Of a stretch of 64,000 bases of DNA, positions 13,735 through 21,652 are shown one piece after another. The DNA is taken from IMG/VR virus record IMGVR_UViG_3300044644_001860, positions 62,001-126,000 of that record; one strand, given 5' to 3'. A program made the translations under genes and the position numbers. The DNA comes from a virus. The notes under the pieces are model-generated. The model saw only the letters and a program-made list of their open reading frames with translations, was not told the origin of the DNA and did no database searches. Within the stretch, counting starts at the first letter, position 1; the number at the start of each line of letters is the position of its first letter.

Positions 13735-14079
13735 ATGCGTTACTGGCTGGCATTCATTCTGAGCCTATTCGGCGCCCTAAGCTGGGCTGACGAACTAATC
13801 ATCTTTCACATGCCCGGCTGCCGCCCCTGCGCGCAGCTTAAGCAGGTCCTAGACGAAAACCCTGAGCTTGTTCAGGGTTTTACTGTTTCACGCATTGATA
13901 TTCTGGCGGATACCCAAAGCGCTGAGATATTTCGTGTCTCGTCTGTACCCACCGTGGTGCGACTAGACGCAAAAGACCGCGAAATCGCCCGCTCGGTTGG
14001 TTTCATGAACCGAAAAGAACTCGCCCACTGGCTTGATAATCCTTCGACGACCCGCAGTTTCCGTCGAACCCGCCGCTAA
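13735..14079 (+). CDS. Exported thioredoxin-fold protein
   Basis: 114 aa. A signal peptide (MRYWLAFILSLFGALSWA) precedes a thioredoxin fold with CxxC active site GCRPC (about residues 29-33) and the cis-proline segment SVPTVV. The Arg-rich tail is unusual. Export suggests disulfide or peroxide chemistry in the envelope, possibly supporting the cysteine-containing secreted enzymes that follow. Confidence 0.8.
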   Translation: MRYWLAFILSLFGALSWADELIIFHMPGCRPCAQLKQVLDENPELVQGFTVSRIDILADTQSAEIFRVSSVPTVVRLDAKDREIARSVGFMNRKELAHWLDNPSTTRSFRRTRR

Positions 14080-14152
14080 TTACGTGCTCGTAACTGCATG
14101 GAAAGTGAGTAGAACTGGCTTTATGTAAACACACTCTTGTTATAGGTGACCC

Positions 14153-15070
14153 ATGCATGGACGCATTTTCACGGTACTCCTACGTACCTTTTTCTTTTTT
14201 TTAGCTATTAGCGCTGGTGTAAACATCTGCGCCGGCACTCGTGACCCCAATACGCCAGACGCCCGATACCTCGAATTCGGACAAAAGTTCCCGAATGTGG
14301 TGAGCGTCAAAGCCCTGCGTGTTGAAGGCGTTGACGATATTATGCAAATTCAGGAGCTGGATTTAAGCCCTGATAGCAAAGAAAAAGGCATCAAAGTTTC
14401 TTTCCAATTCGGCTCGGCTGTCGTCATTCGGCCCAATTGGCTTCTGACCGCGGGGCATGTCGTCAAAGGCGCGCCGCTTGTGCTGGCTGTCACAGATGAC
14501 AAGTCAGAGCACAAGCTGCACAAGATCATTGTCCACCCGCGCTTCGAAGACGAGGACTTTGGCTTTCACGATCTAGCGCTGTGCTACTCGGCTAAAGCAT
14601 TTGAGATGGCGTTTTATCCTGAGCTGTACACCAAGCTGGACGAGGTTGGCGCGGCTATTACTATTGCTGGCTATGGCACGACCGGGACTTTCAATACTGG
14701 CGCAACTGGCGAAGACCACCAAAAGCGTGGCGGCCATAACAGAATAGACTCCAGCGAGCGCACTATTCTTATCTGCACGCCCAGTATCCAGCACGATAAG
14801 TTTCCACTGGAGTTCATGATCGCCCCGGGAGATTCTGGCGGCGGTATGTTTATTGGTAACAAACTAGCTGGTATTAATTCGTTCCTAATGGCCCGGGATA
14901 AGAAACCTAATGGTTCTTACACGGACGAATCGGCTTTTACGCGAATTAGTCTGTACCACGAGTGGATTGAAGAACAGATTGCTTTGCACGAACTAGCCAT
15001 TGCGAGCAAAAGCACCATGGCGCCTGACTTGGACAAGATCACGCCGATTCTTACGGGAGTTGCGCCATGA
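14153..15070 (+). CDS. Secreted trypsin-like serine protease
   Basis: 305 aa, chymotrypsin fold (S1-like). A signal peptide runs to about residue 28. The catalytic triad is readable: H102 in LTAGHVV, D140 in FHDLAL, and S228 in APGDSGGGMF. It overlaps the next start by four bases (ATGA), forming an export operon with the CAP protein. An intrinsic-terminator-like hairpin and the dyad half-site lie inside the signal-peptide codons. Likely acts outside the cytoplasm on envelope or virion proteins. Confidence 0.85.
   Translation: MHGRIFTVLLRTFFFFLAISAGVNICAGTRDPNTPDARYLEFGQKFPNVVSVKALRVEGVDDIMQIQELDLSPDSKEKGIKVSFQFGSAVVIRPNWLLTAGHVVKGAPLVLAVTDDKSEHKLHKIIVHPRFEDEDFGFHDLALCYSAKAFEMAFYPELYTKLDEVGAAITIAGYGTTGTFNTGATGEDHQKRGGHNRIDSSERTILICTPSIQHDKFPLEFMIAPGDSGGGMFIGNKLAGINSFLMARDKKPNGSYTDESAFTRISLYHEWIEEQIALHELAIASKSTMAPDLDKITPILTGVAP
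14173..14214 (+). terminator. Terminator-like hairpin inside signal-peptide codons
   Basis: GGTAC-TCCTAC-GTACC (14173-14188) followed by TTTTTCTTTTTTTT and AGCTATTAGCGC (14203-14214). This copies the terminator-plus-dyad cassette seen between units elsewhere, but here the U-tract encodes consecutive Phe codons. Confidence 0.5.
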
Positions 15071-15705
15071 AAAAGCCCGTCAAGCAGCTCGTATACGAAC
15101 TTCGGCGCTGGGTGCACGCACCTAATGCAGTTTCAGCACAGGACATGCTGGACGAGGCTGCTGACAGGCTGGAAGAGCTTGCCCACGACAGCGACAAGTT
15201 CTGGCGCATGGCTGAACGCTGCAAAGAGAACTACATGGCGGCGACAAAAGAAAATGCGCAGTTTCGCCGGGCGCTGTACAGCCAGCCAGCGTTAATTCGT
15301 TTAGACGCCCCACAAGTAGCTGATTTGAACAAACTCATTGAACTTCACAACGACGCTCGGGCTAAGAAGAGCTGGTTTCGGCCACTGCGGGCATTGACCA
15401 AAAGCGCGGCCCTGACTGAGTACGCCCAGCGCCACGCATTCAAGATGGCCGATGGCGGCTGGCTGCGGCACTCTTCTATGGACAATGTGCTCAAACTAGG
15501 ATTTACAGCAGCCGGCGAGAATATTGCGTGGGGTCAGAATTCAGAAGAAAGCGTCTTAAATTCGTGGCTGTGGTCGTACGGGCACAGGGCCAATATTCTC
15601 AGCAGCAAATACGACAGTATCGGCTGTGGCGCACGCAAAGATAAAGCTGGTCGGTTATACTGGTGCGTAGTGTTCGGCAAGTTAAAGCCGCAGTCCGCCA
15701 GTTAA
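15067..15705 (+). CDS. CAP/SCP-domain protein
   Basis: 212 aa, coupled by ATGA. The N-terminal ~75 residues are a helical region without a clear signal peptide. The CAP domain follows: LHNDARA, YAQRHAFKMADGGWLRHSS, GENIAWGQ and SYGHRANILSSKYDSIGCG, with the conserved His/Glu cavity residues. CAP proteins bind or cleave diverse targets; in bacteria and phages the role is usually unknown. Being next to a protease suggests an envelope function. Confidence 0.85.
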   Translation: MKKPVKQLVYELRRWVHAPNAVSAQDMLDEAADRLEELAHDSDKFWRMAERCKENYMAATKENAQFRRALYSQPALIRLDAPQVADLNKLIELHNDARAKKSWFRPLRALTKSAALTEYAQRHAFKMADGGWLRHSSMDNVLKLGFTAAGENIAWGQNSEESVLNSWLWSYGHRANILSSKYDSIGCGARKDKAGRLYWCVVFGKLKPQSAS

Positions 15706-15733
15706 TTTACGCCGATTTAACGAGCTAGCGCCA

Positions 15734-15817
15734 ATGATGTACCGAGACATACCCCGGCTAATTCGGCTCGTGATTCTTTTTGGGATACTGGTCTGGCTTG
15801 TGGGGGCGACTCTATGA
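15734..15817 (+). CDS. Single-pass micro membrane protein
   Basis: 27 aa (MMYRDIPRLIRLVILFGILV at the start), one transmembrane helix with a basic N-terminus. The stop overlaps the helicase start (ATGA), so it may serve mainly to couple translation. Small size, no recognised family. Confidence 0.5.
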   Translation: MMYRDIPRLIRLVILFGILVWLVGATL

Positions 15818-17760
15818 CCACAGCAGCAGGTATGTTCTATGGCGGCAGCGCGCTAAACAAAGCAGCCGAACTCGTACCAGACGTCCAGTTACAAGACCAC
15901 CAGCAGCGCATTGCAGACCGTATCTCGGGCGATGACCCCAGACTGCTTGTGTATCACGGACTGGGCTCTGGCAAGTCCCTGTCAGCTCTGGCAGCAGCTG
16001 AGAAAGCCCGCACAGAACAGGGCGGCGAATATGGCGTCGTCGTACCAGCCAGCCTCAAGGGCAACTTCGAGAAGGAGATCGCCAAGTTCACGCGCGACTC
16101 GAACCCGGAAGTCATGAGCTACACGGGCTTGGGCATGGGCAAGGATTTTACGAATAATCCCGACACGCTGGTGATGGACGAAGCAGCCAGACTGCGTAAC
16201 CCCACAGCCGCGAGCACATCTGCCGCTATGCGCGCAGCCCAGAAAGCCAAAAGACTGGTCCTGCTCACAGGCACGCCGATCACCAATGAGCCGAGTGATA
16301 TCGCCAGCTTGCTGTCTATGCTGCACAACAAACAAATCACGCCGCAGCAATTTGATCAGCAGTTTGTAAGCGAGAAGAAAGTTCGGCCGGGTATCTTAGC
16401 GTGGTTGCGTGGCATAAAGCCCGGTATGAAGCCAGTTATCAAGAACGAAAGCAAGCTGCGCGCATTGCTAGAGGGCAAAGTCGATTACTTACCCAGCAAA
16501 ACACCTGAAGGCGTAAACGTTAACGAAGAAGTCGTGCGTGTGCCGCTGTCAGCCGAACAGCAGCGTATCCAGAAGGCTATTCGGACCAAGATTCCGCCGG
16601 GCTTTCTCTGGAAACTGGACCAAGAGTTCCCGCTGTCGCGCGATGAGCTGGCGAAACTAAACAGCTTTATGACTGGTCTGCGCCAAGTGAGTCTAAGTAC
16701 ACAGCCGTTTCGAGCTGACAAAGACATGTACCGCGCGTATTCTCAGTCCAGCAAATTACAGAAAGCCATGGCAGACTTGCAGGAGACGCTCAAGAGTGAT
16801 CCGCGCAAGAAGGCTATTATCTACTCTAACTTCATTGACGCTGGATTAAATCCATATGCTGCGGCGTTAGAGAAGAACAAGATTCCCCACGCGTTCTTCC
16901 ACGGCGGCATGCCCGTCAAAGCGCGTCAGCAGGCACTCAAGCAGTACAACGAAGGCAAGCTCAAGGCGCTCTTGCTCGGCCCCGCAGCAGCCGAAGGTAT
17001 CTCGACTAAGGGCACCAGTCTCATTCAGCTTCTGGACCCGCACTGGAACGAAGCACGCAGTCAGCAAGCTCGTGGTCGTGGTCTGCGCTTTGACTCCCAC
17101 GAGGGCCTGCCCGAAGAGCTGCGCAACGTAGCTGTCCGGCGATATCTTAGCTCGTCAGAAAATCCGGGCATTGTTGGCAAATACTTGCTGGGCAGAAAGC
17201 GTGAACGCACCGGTGACGAAGTGCTGGAAAGACTCACGGCAGAGAAAGAACAGTTTAATGACGTGTTCCGCAACTTACTCCGCGAAGTCGGCAGCGAGAA
17301 GCAAAGTGACGAAGCGCCGCCAATAGCGAAAAAAAAGAAGCCGGTACCCGCGTTCACACCTGACTTTACGCCAGAACAGCTTGAAGAACTGGGCGTCTAT
17401 AACTCGCTGTACCGCGGCATTGGCCCCCGTCTGGCTAGCTTGGGCGAATGGAAACCAGAGTGGGTGAATCCTGTCGACCCCAAAGGCTGGGCGCAGTGGT
17501 ACAAGCGTTATTCTGGTGGCCGGAGATTAGGCGACGAAGATGAGCGTCAAATCAAGCGCTGGGCCAATTTTAAGTCCCGTCACGGCGGCCCATTTGTTAA
17601 AAAACCCACGCCTCGCCGCGGTTGGGCGCTGCAGAACTGGGGGATTGATCCTAGCCTGCTCGTTCCCGAAGAAGAATCTGATAAAATCAAAACCATGCTG
17701 CAGAACTATGCTGTTAAACAAACGGCAAAGCATGTAGCGAATACAACGCCGGAACAGTAA
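15814..17760 (+). CDS. SF2/SNF2-like DNA helicase or translocase
   Basis: 648 aa. Motif I GLGSGKS (K54), motif II MDEAA (D122/E123), motif III LLTGTPIT, and the C-terminal lobe with SNFID, AFFHGGM, a GISTKGTSLIQLL segment and the arginine finger region QQARGRGLRFD. About 150 extra residues form a basic C-terminal extension. The lobe arrangement is that of SNF2-type and poxvirus early-transcription-type ATPases. A role in transcription with the phage RNA polymerase or in remodelling the phage DNA is inference. Confidence 0.85.
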   Translation: MTTAAGMFYGGSALNKAAELVPDVQLQDHQQRIADRISGDDPRLLVYHGLGSGKSLSALAAAEKARTEQGGEYGVVVPASLKGNFEKEIAKFTRDSNPEVMSYTGLGMGKDFTNNPDTLVMDEAARLRNPTAASTSAAMRAAQKAKRLVLLTGTPITNEPSDIASLLSMLHNKQITPQQFDQQFVSEKKVRPGILAWLRGIKPGMKPVIKNESKLRALLEGKVDYLPSKTPEGVNVNEEVVRVPLSAEQQRIQKAIRTKIPPGFLWKLDQEFPLSRDELAKLNSFMTGLRQVSLSTQPFRADKDMYRAYSQSSKLQKAMADLQETLKSDPRKKAIIYSNFIDAGLNPYAAALEKNKIPHAFFHGGMPVKARQQALKQYNEGKLKALLLGPAAAEGISTKGTSLIQLLDPHWNEARSQQARGRGLRFDSHEGLPEELRNVAVRRYLSSSENPGIVGKYLLGRKRERTGDEVLERLTAEKEQFNDVFRNLLREVGSEKQSDEAPPIAKKKKPVPAFTPDFTPEQLEELGVYNSLYRGIGPRLASLGEWKPEWVNPVDPKGWAQWYKRYSGGRRLGDEDERQIKRWANFKSRHGGPFVKKPTPRRGWALQNWGIDPSLLVPEEESDKIKTMLQNYAVKQTAKHVANTTPEQ

Positions 17761-17761
17761 A

Positions 17762-19033
17762 ATGCCGCCGTTTGTATACCGTAGTTTAAAAGACTTCATG
17801 CGCGCGTCAGCTACGGCTCAGACGCGCCAAGAGCTTTTACAAAAACTCATAACCACCGCCGCAAAACGTAAAGCCCAATTCCACGTCGACGCCACTGACG
17901 CACGACTTGTCACATCTCCGGAGACTTTTGGCATGAACCTCAGCAAACAAATCATGAATAAGCAAGCCAACATGGCCCTGCTTCGACAAATTCTCAGCCC
18001 GGCGATGAAGCAACTGCAAACAGGTGCCGCAAAAACAATGGGCGGCTTGAAGACTTACGGCAAACGGCTTATGGGCGATTCAACCGTGCGACCGATTCGT
18101 AACCGCATTAATGTAATAAAGGACGTAGAGCGTGATTTGGCGCATAATATTCCCAACCCAAAAAACGTAGCGGTAAACAGCTTGCGTTACAACCCGCGCG
18201 CGGTTGGTAATCCAACGCAAGCTGTGGCAGATGCGCGACGGGCCCGAAATATTGGCTTTGAAGCGTACAAAGATTTAAACACGCAAAGTTTGGACTCGTA
18301 TGACGCGTTGTTTAAAGAATTGGAAGCTATCCGCAGGACACGCCTGTATACAGGTGGCGCCGTTTCCGGGGCCACGCTTGGCGTTATTGGCGACGCGGCA
18401 TTAAAGAACACTGCCGGCACCAAGCAATCCATGACTATGCCGCAGCCGTCGTCACGCGGCCAGACTAAGAAAGTACAAATGCCCGAAGCAAGCCTAACTA
18501 AACCGGACTGCGATCCGGAAGGAGTTCAGATGAGTAACAACAAGCAAGCGTTTATGGGTCTCGGCGCATTAGCCGGTATGGCAACGGCCCCGAACAAAGA
18601 AGAAGAGGACCTCTCGATTGGCCGCGGTGCGTTGCGTGGTGCCGGCACAGCTTTAGGTGCTAGTGCTGGTGCTGGTATTGGCGGAATTGGCGGAGCTGGT
18701 ATTGGCGCAATTGGTGGCGGGCTACTAGGCGCACTTGCAGGCGCATTTGGAAAGAAGCCAGTTGGACCCGGTCGTCATACCTTGTTGCCTTTAGGTCAAC
18801 GTGTCGCCAATGGTGCGGTCGCCGGCGGTGGCCTCGGCGCTCTTGCTGGTATTCCCGCCGGCGCGATTTATGGGGGCATCAAGGGCAACAAGGCTACCAA
18901 AGCCCTGCTCGACAAGAGCGCCCCGATTAGCGAAAAGAAGAAAGACAAGAAAGACGACAAAGAAGACGACAAGGAAGTGAAAGAAGCTGCTGCTGTCGTA
19001 CTTGCTCAGCTGAAACGCAATCACAACAAGTGA
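17762..19033 (+). CDS. Glycine-zipper protein with internal start site
   Basis: 423 aa, beginning one base after the helicase stop. Residues 1-255 are helical and basic. Residues ~260-400 hold repeated GxxxG glycine zippers (GAGIGGIGGAGIGAIGGG), then a Lys/Asp-rich tail. An in-frame ATG at 18530 has a strong AAGGAG nine bases upstream, so a shorter C-terminal product (MSNNKQAFMGLGALAG...) is probably also made. Glycine zippers insert in membranes; virion ejection or internal protein is a reasonable guess. Confidence 0.7.
   Translation: MPPFVYRSLKDFMRASATAQTRQELLQKLITTAAKRKAQFHVDATDARLVTSPETFGMNLSKQIMNKQANMALLRQILSPAMKQLQTGAAKTMGGLKTYGKRLMGDSTVRPIRNRINVIKDVERDLAHNIPNPKNVAVNSLRYNPRAVGNPTQAVADARRARNIGFEAYKDLNTQSLDSYDALFKELEAIRRTRLYTGGAVSGATLGVIGDAALKNTAGTKQSMTMPQPSSRGQTKKVQMPEASLTKPDCDPEGVQMSNNKQAFMGLGALAGMATAPNKEEEDLSIGRGALRGAGTALGASAGAGIGGIGGAGIGAIGGGLLGALAGAFGKKPVGPGRHTLLPLGQRVANGAVAGGGLGALAGIPAGAIYGGIKGNKATKALLDKSAPISEKKKDKKDDKEDDKEVKEAAAVVLAQLKRNHNK
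18519..18532 (+). promoter_or_regulatory. Internal ribosome binding site and start
   Basis: AAGGAG at 18519-18524, six bases before an in-frame ATG (18530-18532) inside the gene at 17762. This is a better site than the gene's own start has, which supports a second, ~167-residue product. Confidence 0.55.
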
Positions 19034-19040
19034 GTTGACT

Positions 19041-19439
19041 ATGAACGCATTTCAATTCGGCCAGTCGGTCGCGCAGTTTATTAAACAAGCTGACGACATG
19101 TACAACAAATACCAGTCCAGCGGTCACGCGGGGACAATGTCGTACGAGGACTTTTTAGAGGCCCACGACGACGGGCCGACACCGCCCCAAGCCCCGACAA
19201 CGCCAGAAATGCCCTCGACACCCGCAGCACCAGCCCAGCCGCAAGGCGGTTTCTTTTCTCGCATGGGCGCGAAAGCAGACGCCGCAGTAGCTTTACCCGG
19301 TCAAGTCGCCAAGGGTGTTTACAATTGGGGCACCCGGCCGCTTAATCAATCGTATCCCAACACCTTTAACTCGGCGCCAAAACCACCCAATCCGCAGTGG
19401 GAAGCCCAGCGTCAAAACTTCGAAGGGTCGATGTTTTAG
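19041..19439 (+). CDS. F-x-FG motif protein, Pro-rich
   Basis: 132 aa from the ATG at 19041. It begins MNAFQFGQSVAQFIKQ, a motif shared with proteins at 21016 and 22901. A Pro/Thr/Ala-rich linker (residues ~55-80) and a short basic tail follow. Likely one of a set of co-assembling virion or ejection proteins; function unknown. Confidence 0.65.
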   Translation: MNAFQFGQSVAQFIKQADDMYNKYQSSGHAGTMSYEDFLEAHDDGPTPPQAPTTPEMPSTPAAPAQPQGGFFSRMGAKADAAVALPGQVAKGVYNWGTRPLNQSYPNTFNSAPKPPNPQWEAQRQNFEGSMF

Positions 19440-19487
19440 GCGTAAATTAACGCAAAAAAACCCTCTGCGACAACCTATAGTCATACC

Positions 19488-19495
19488 TGTATAAT
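19488..19495 (+). promoter_or_regulatory. Possible -10 promoter element TGTATAAT
   Basis: TG followed directly by TATAAT, 39 bases before the zincin gene and after a stretch with no gene. No clear -35 box, so this is a weak prediction of a host-sigma-type promoter. Confidence 0.35.
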
Positions 19496-19533
19496 CAAGC
19501 CCTGCTGGCAAGGACGCCACAGGGAGAGCAGGC

Positions 19534-19881
19534 ATGGCAGCCAAATTTTACAATTACAAGATTCTCCTGTCGGCGCTCAAAAAAAAGTGCCCCGCGGCGT
19601 ACCCAGTTAGCGTTCGTCGCGTTAAATTAACGAATTTTGAAGGGCGTTGCTGGAAACACGGCAAGCACTTTCATATTCAGGTCGACAGCAAGCTTGACGA
19701 ACATCGGGCGATTGGCGTGCTTTTACACGAATGGGCGCACGCCCGGGCTTGGAATCACCGGCTAGACGCTGCCGATACCGACGAGCTTTTTAATAGCCTC
19801 GCTCACGACGCAACGTGGGGTGTGGCGTATGCCGAAGTGTACGTCGTTTACGAGCGTGCGTTGACGGTTGCGCCGCTGTAA
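19534..19881 (+). CDS. Small zincin (HExxH) metalloprotease-like
   Basis: 115 aa, ATG after GGAGAGCAGGC. LLHEWAHARAW supplies the HExxH zinc/catalytic motif. The third ligand could lie in the downstream helix (FNSLAHDATWG). Size and motif recall SprT-like or minimal zincin domains without a signal peptide. It ends one base into the next start. Confidence 0.7.
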   Translation: MAAKFYNYKILLSALKKKCPAAYPVSVRRVKLTNFEGRCWKHGKHFHIQVDSKLDEHRAIGVLLHEWAHARAWNHRLDAADTDELFNSLAHDATWGVAYAEVYVVYERALTVAPL

Positions 19882-20132
19882 TGAGTGCGCGAAATAACGG
19901 TTCAGAGCCGCTTTCTCGGCAAACTCTGCTGTCTTGGGGCCGGTGCTGCGGGCGCAAATGCGTCAATTGCCCGTATATTCCTCGGCACAAACGCGGCGCT
20001 ACAGAAACAACATTGGCTTGTATATGTTACGTCTGTGCGGGTACACTAGTAGAGATTCGCGGGAAACAAATTTGTAGCCAATGCCGCACAATTAATGAGA
20101 CCTGTTGTGACGGCGGGCAGTGTCATTTTTAA
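19881..20132 (+). CDS. Cysteine-rich zinc-binding protein
   Basis: 83 aa, ATG overlapping the preceding stop by one base. The N-terminal SWGRCCGRKCVNCPY resembles the CCGxxCxxCPY motif of small DUF5522-like proteins. A second knuckle CYVC...CSQC follows. Twelve cysteines in 83 residues suggest at least two metal sites. Coupled to the zincin gene. Confidence 0.65.
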   Translation: MSARNNGSEPLSRQTLLSWGRCCGRKCVNCPYIPRHKRGATETTLACICYVCAGTLVEIRGKQICSQCRTINETCCDGGQCHF

Positions 20133-20146
20133 CAACGAGTCTGCTC

Positions 20147-21004
20147 ATGCCGCCAGCATTTACGGCGTTATCGCTTTACAAAATTGCCGTCATGGAAGGC
20201 GCCCCCAATGTTCCAGAGCGCACGTGGGGGCAGTTTGGCCGACAACTAGCATTTGGAAAGGGCCTTTCGCACATTCTCGATGCCGACAATCGCGGCATGG
20301 TGGCGGACGCGGCGCTGTATTCAAACCCATTTACTGGCGTTCCCACAGCCGTCCTCGATACTGGCCGCCATCTCTGGAACGGGCGATTTGGTAGTGCGCT
20401 CGGCTCGGCCGCGATGGGCACCGTAAGTTTTCTCCCCGGAGCTGGTAGCGCTCTTGGTGTCGCTGGCCGTGGTGCGCTTGGTGCGGCAAAGGGTGTAGCC
20501 GGTGCTGCGGCAAAGGGCGTCGCTGGTCAAGCTGCGCGATCTGCCGCCCGGCAAGCTACCAGTAGCGGAGCACGCGCCGTCACGAATACACTGGCCTCCG
20601 CCGGTCGCCGAATGGGTTCCAGCTCGCTCGACAATGCAGCGCTGGCAGCTAACAACTACGCGCGTTCTGGCGCCCAAGCTGTTGGTAACGCGCAGCGCTC
20701 ATTTGTTCAAGGCGCTGAACAAATACTTCCCGGCGGTTTCCAGTACAAATCGTGGCAACACGGACTCCAGAATCCGCTGTCTAATGGCGCAGGTGGTTGG
20801 GGTATGCGGTCGCCTGTAGCTGGCGGCCGCTATTTGCCGTCAATAAGCAAGTCAGTGCGCTCCGGCATTGACACTGTCGCGCAGAATCCGCTGAGCTCGG
20901 CTACGTTCTTCCATGATTACGGCGCTGGCGGCGCATTCGACCCAACGAATACGCAAGCGTACGACGACGCGCACAGACAATGGCTTAACGAACAATTCAA
21001 GTAA
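20147..21004 (+). CDS. Gly/Ala-rich glycine-zipper protein
   Basis: 285 aa from the ATG at 20147. After a ~95-residue soluble N-terminal part, residues ~95-190 are an Ala/Gly-rich zipper (GVAGRGALGAAKGVAGAAAK), then a polar C-terminal third. It belongs to the run of membrane-active or virion-internal candidates from 17.7 to 23.8 kb. Confidence 0.65.
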   Translation: MPPAFTALSLYKIAVMEGAPNVPERTWGQFGRQLAFGKGLSHILDADNRGMVADAALYSNPFTGVPTAVLDTGRHLWNGRFGSALGSAAMGTVSFLPGAGSALGVAGRGALGAAKGVAGAAAKGVAGQAARSAARQATSSGARAVTNTLASAGRRMGSSSLDNAALAANNYARSGAQAVGNAQRSFVQGAEQILPGGFQYKSWQHGLQNPLSNGAGGWGMRSPVAGGRYLPSISKSVRSGIDTVAQNPLSSATFFHDYGAGGAFDPTNTQAYDDAHRQWLNEQFK

Positions 21005-21015
21005 GAGTACACACT

Positions 21016-21642
21016 ATGACACCATTTGAATTTGGCTGCCAATGCAGCCAGTTTGAAAAGCAATCGTTAAATCCAATTCTGGGCGGCTTGCTTCACGGCG
21101 GCAAAAAGATTGTCAAAGGTCTTGGCGGCATTGATAACGCTGCCGGCGGTCTGATGCGCAGTGTTGGTTCTTTGTCGGGCGGCATCGGCAAACTGTTTGG
21201 TTCTGCCGGGCAAATGGCCAAACCGGTTGGACAAGCCATTACCCGTGGCGGCGAAGCAATGGCCAACACGAATATCAAAAATGAAACCGCCCGCGACCTT
21301 ATTCGCATGCTCGGCTATGCCACGAAAACAACCGGTAAGGGCATAACGGCATCTGGTGGCGGCGCAAATATTGTCGGCGGCGGTTTTAACCTGCTCGACA
21401 AAGGTTTAAAACGCGTTGGTAATTTTGGTTACGGCGTGCCGACGCTTGGCACGTTAGGTTTGGGCGGCGCTGGATTCCAAGCTGGTGTGTTGCAAAACCC
21501 TGTGCGGATTGCGCCCAGCAATGACCACATTGACGTTCGGTCGCCCGTGACGCTGCCTGTTGCCGTACGCAACATGTTCGACGAGCCGGCTCCGCGGCGT
21601 CCTCGTCCCAAATACACTGCTTCCGGCAAACGCATTCGTTAA
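21016..21642 (+). CDS. F-x-FG motif glycine-zipper protein
   Basis: 208 aa. It starts MTPFEFGCQCSQFEKQ, matching the proteins at 19041 and 22901. The rest is Gly-rich with repeated amphipathic glycine zippers and ends in a basic PRRPRPKYTASGKRIR tail. Predicted membrane-inserting or virion-internal; function unknown. Confidence 0.65.
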   Translation: MTPFEFGCQCSQFEKQSLNPILGGLLHGGKKIVKGLGGIDNAAGGLMRSVGSLSGGIGKLFGSAGQMAKPVGQAITRGGEAMANTNIKNETARDLIRMLGYATKTTGKGITASGGGANIVGGGFNLLDKGLKRVGNFGYGVPTLGTLGLGGAGFQAGVLQNPVRIAPSNDHIDVRSPVTLPVAVRNMFDEPAPRRPRPKYTASGKRIR

Positions 21643-21652
21643 GGAGAACCAC

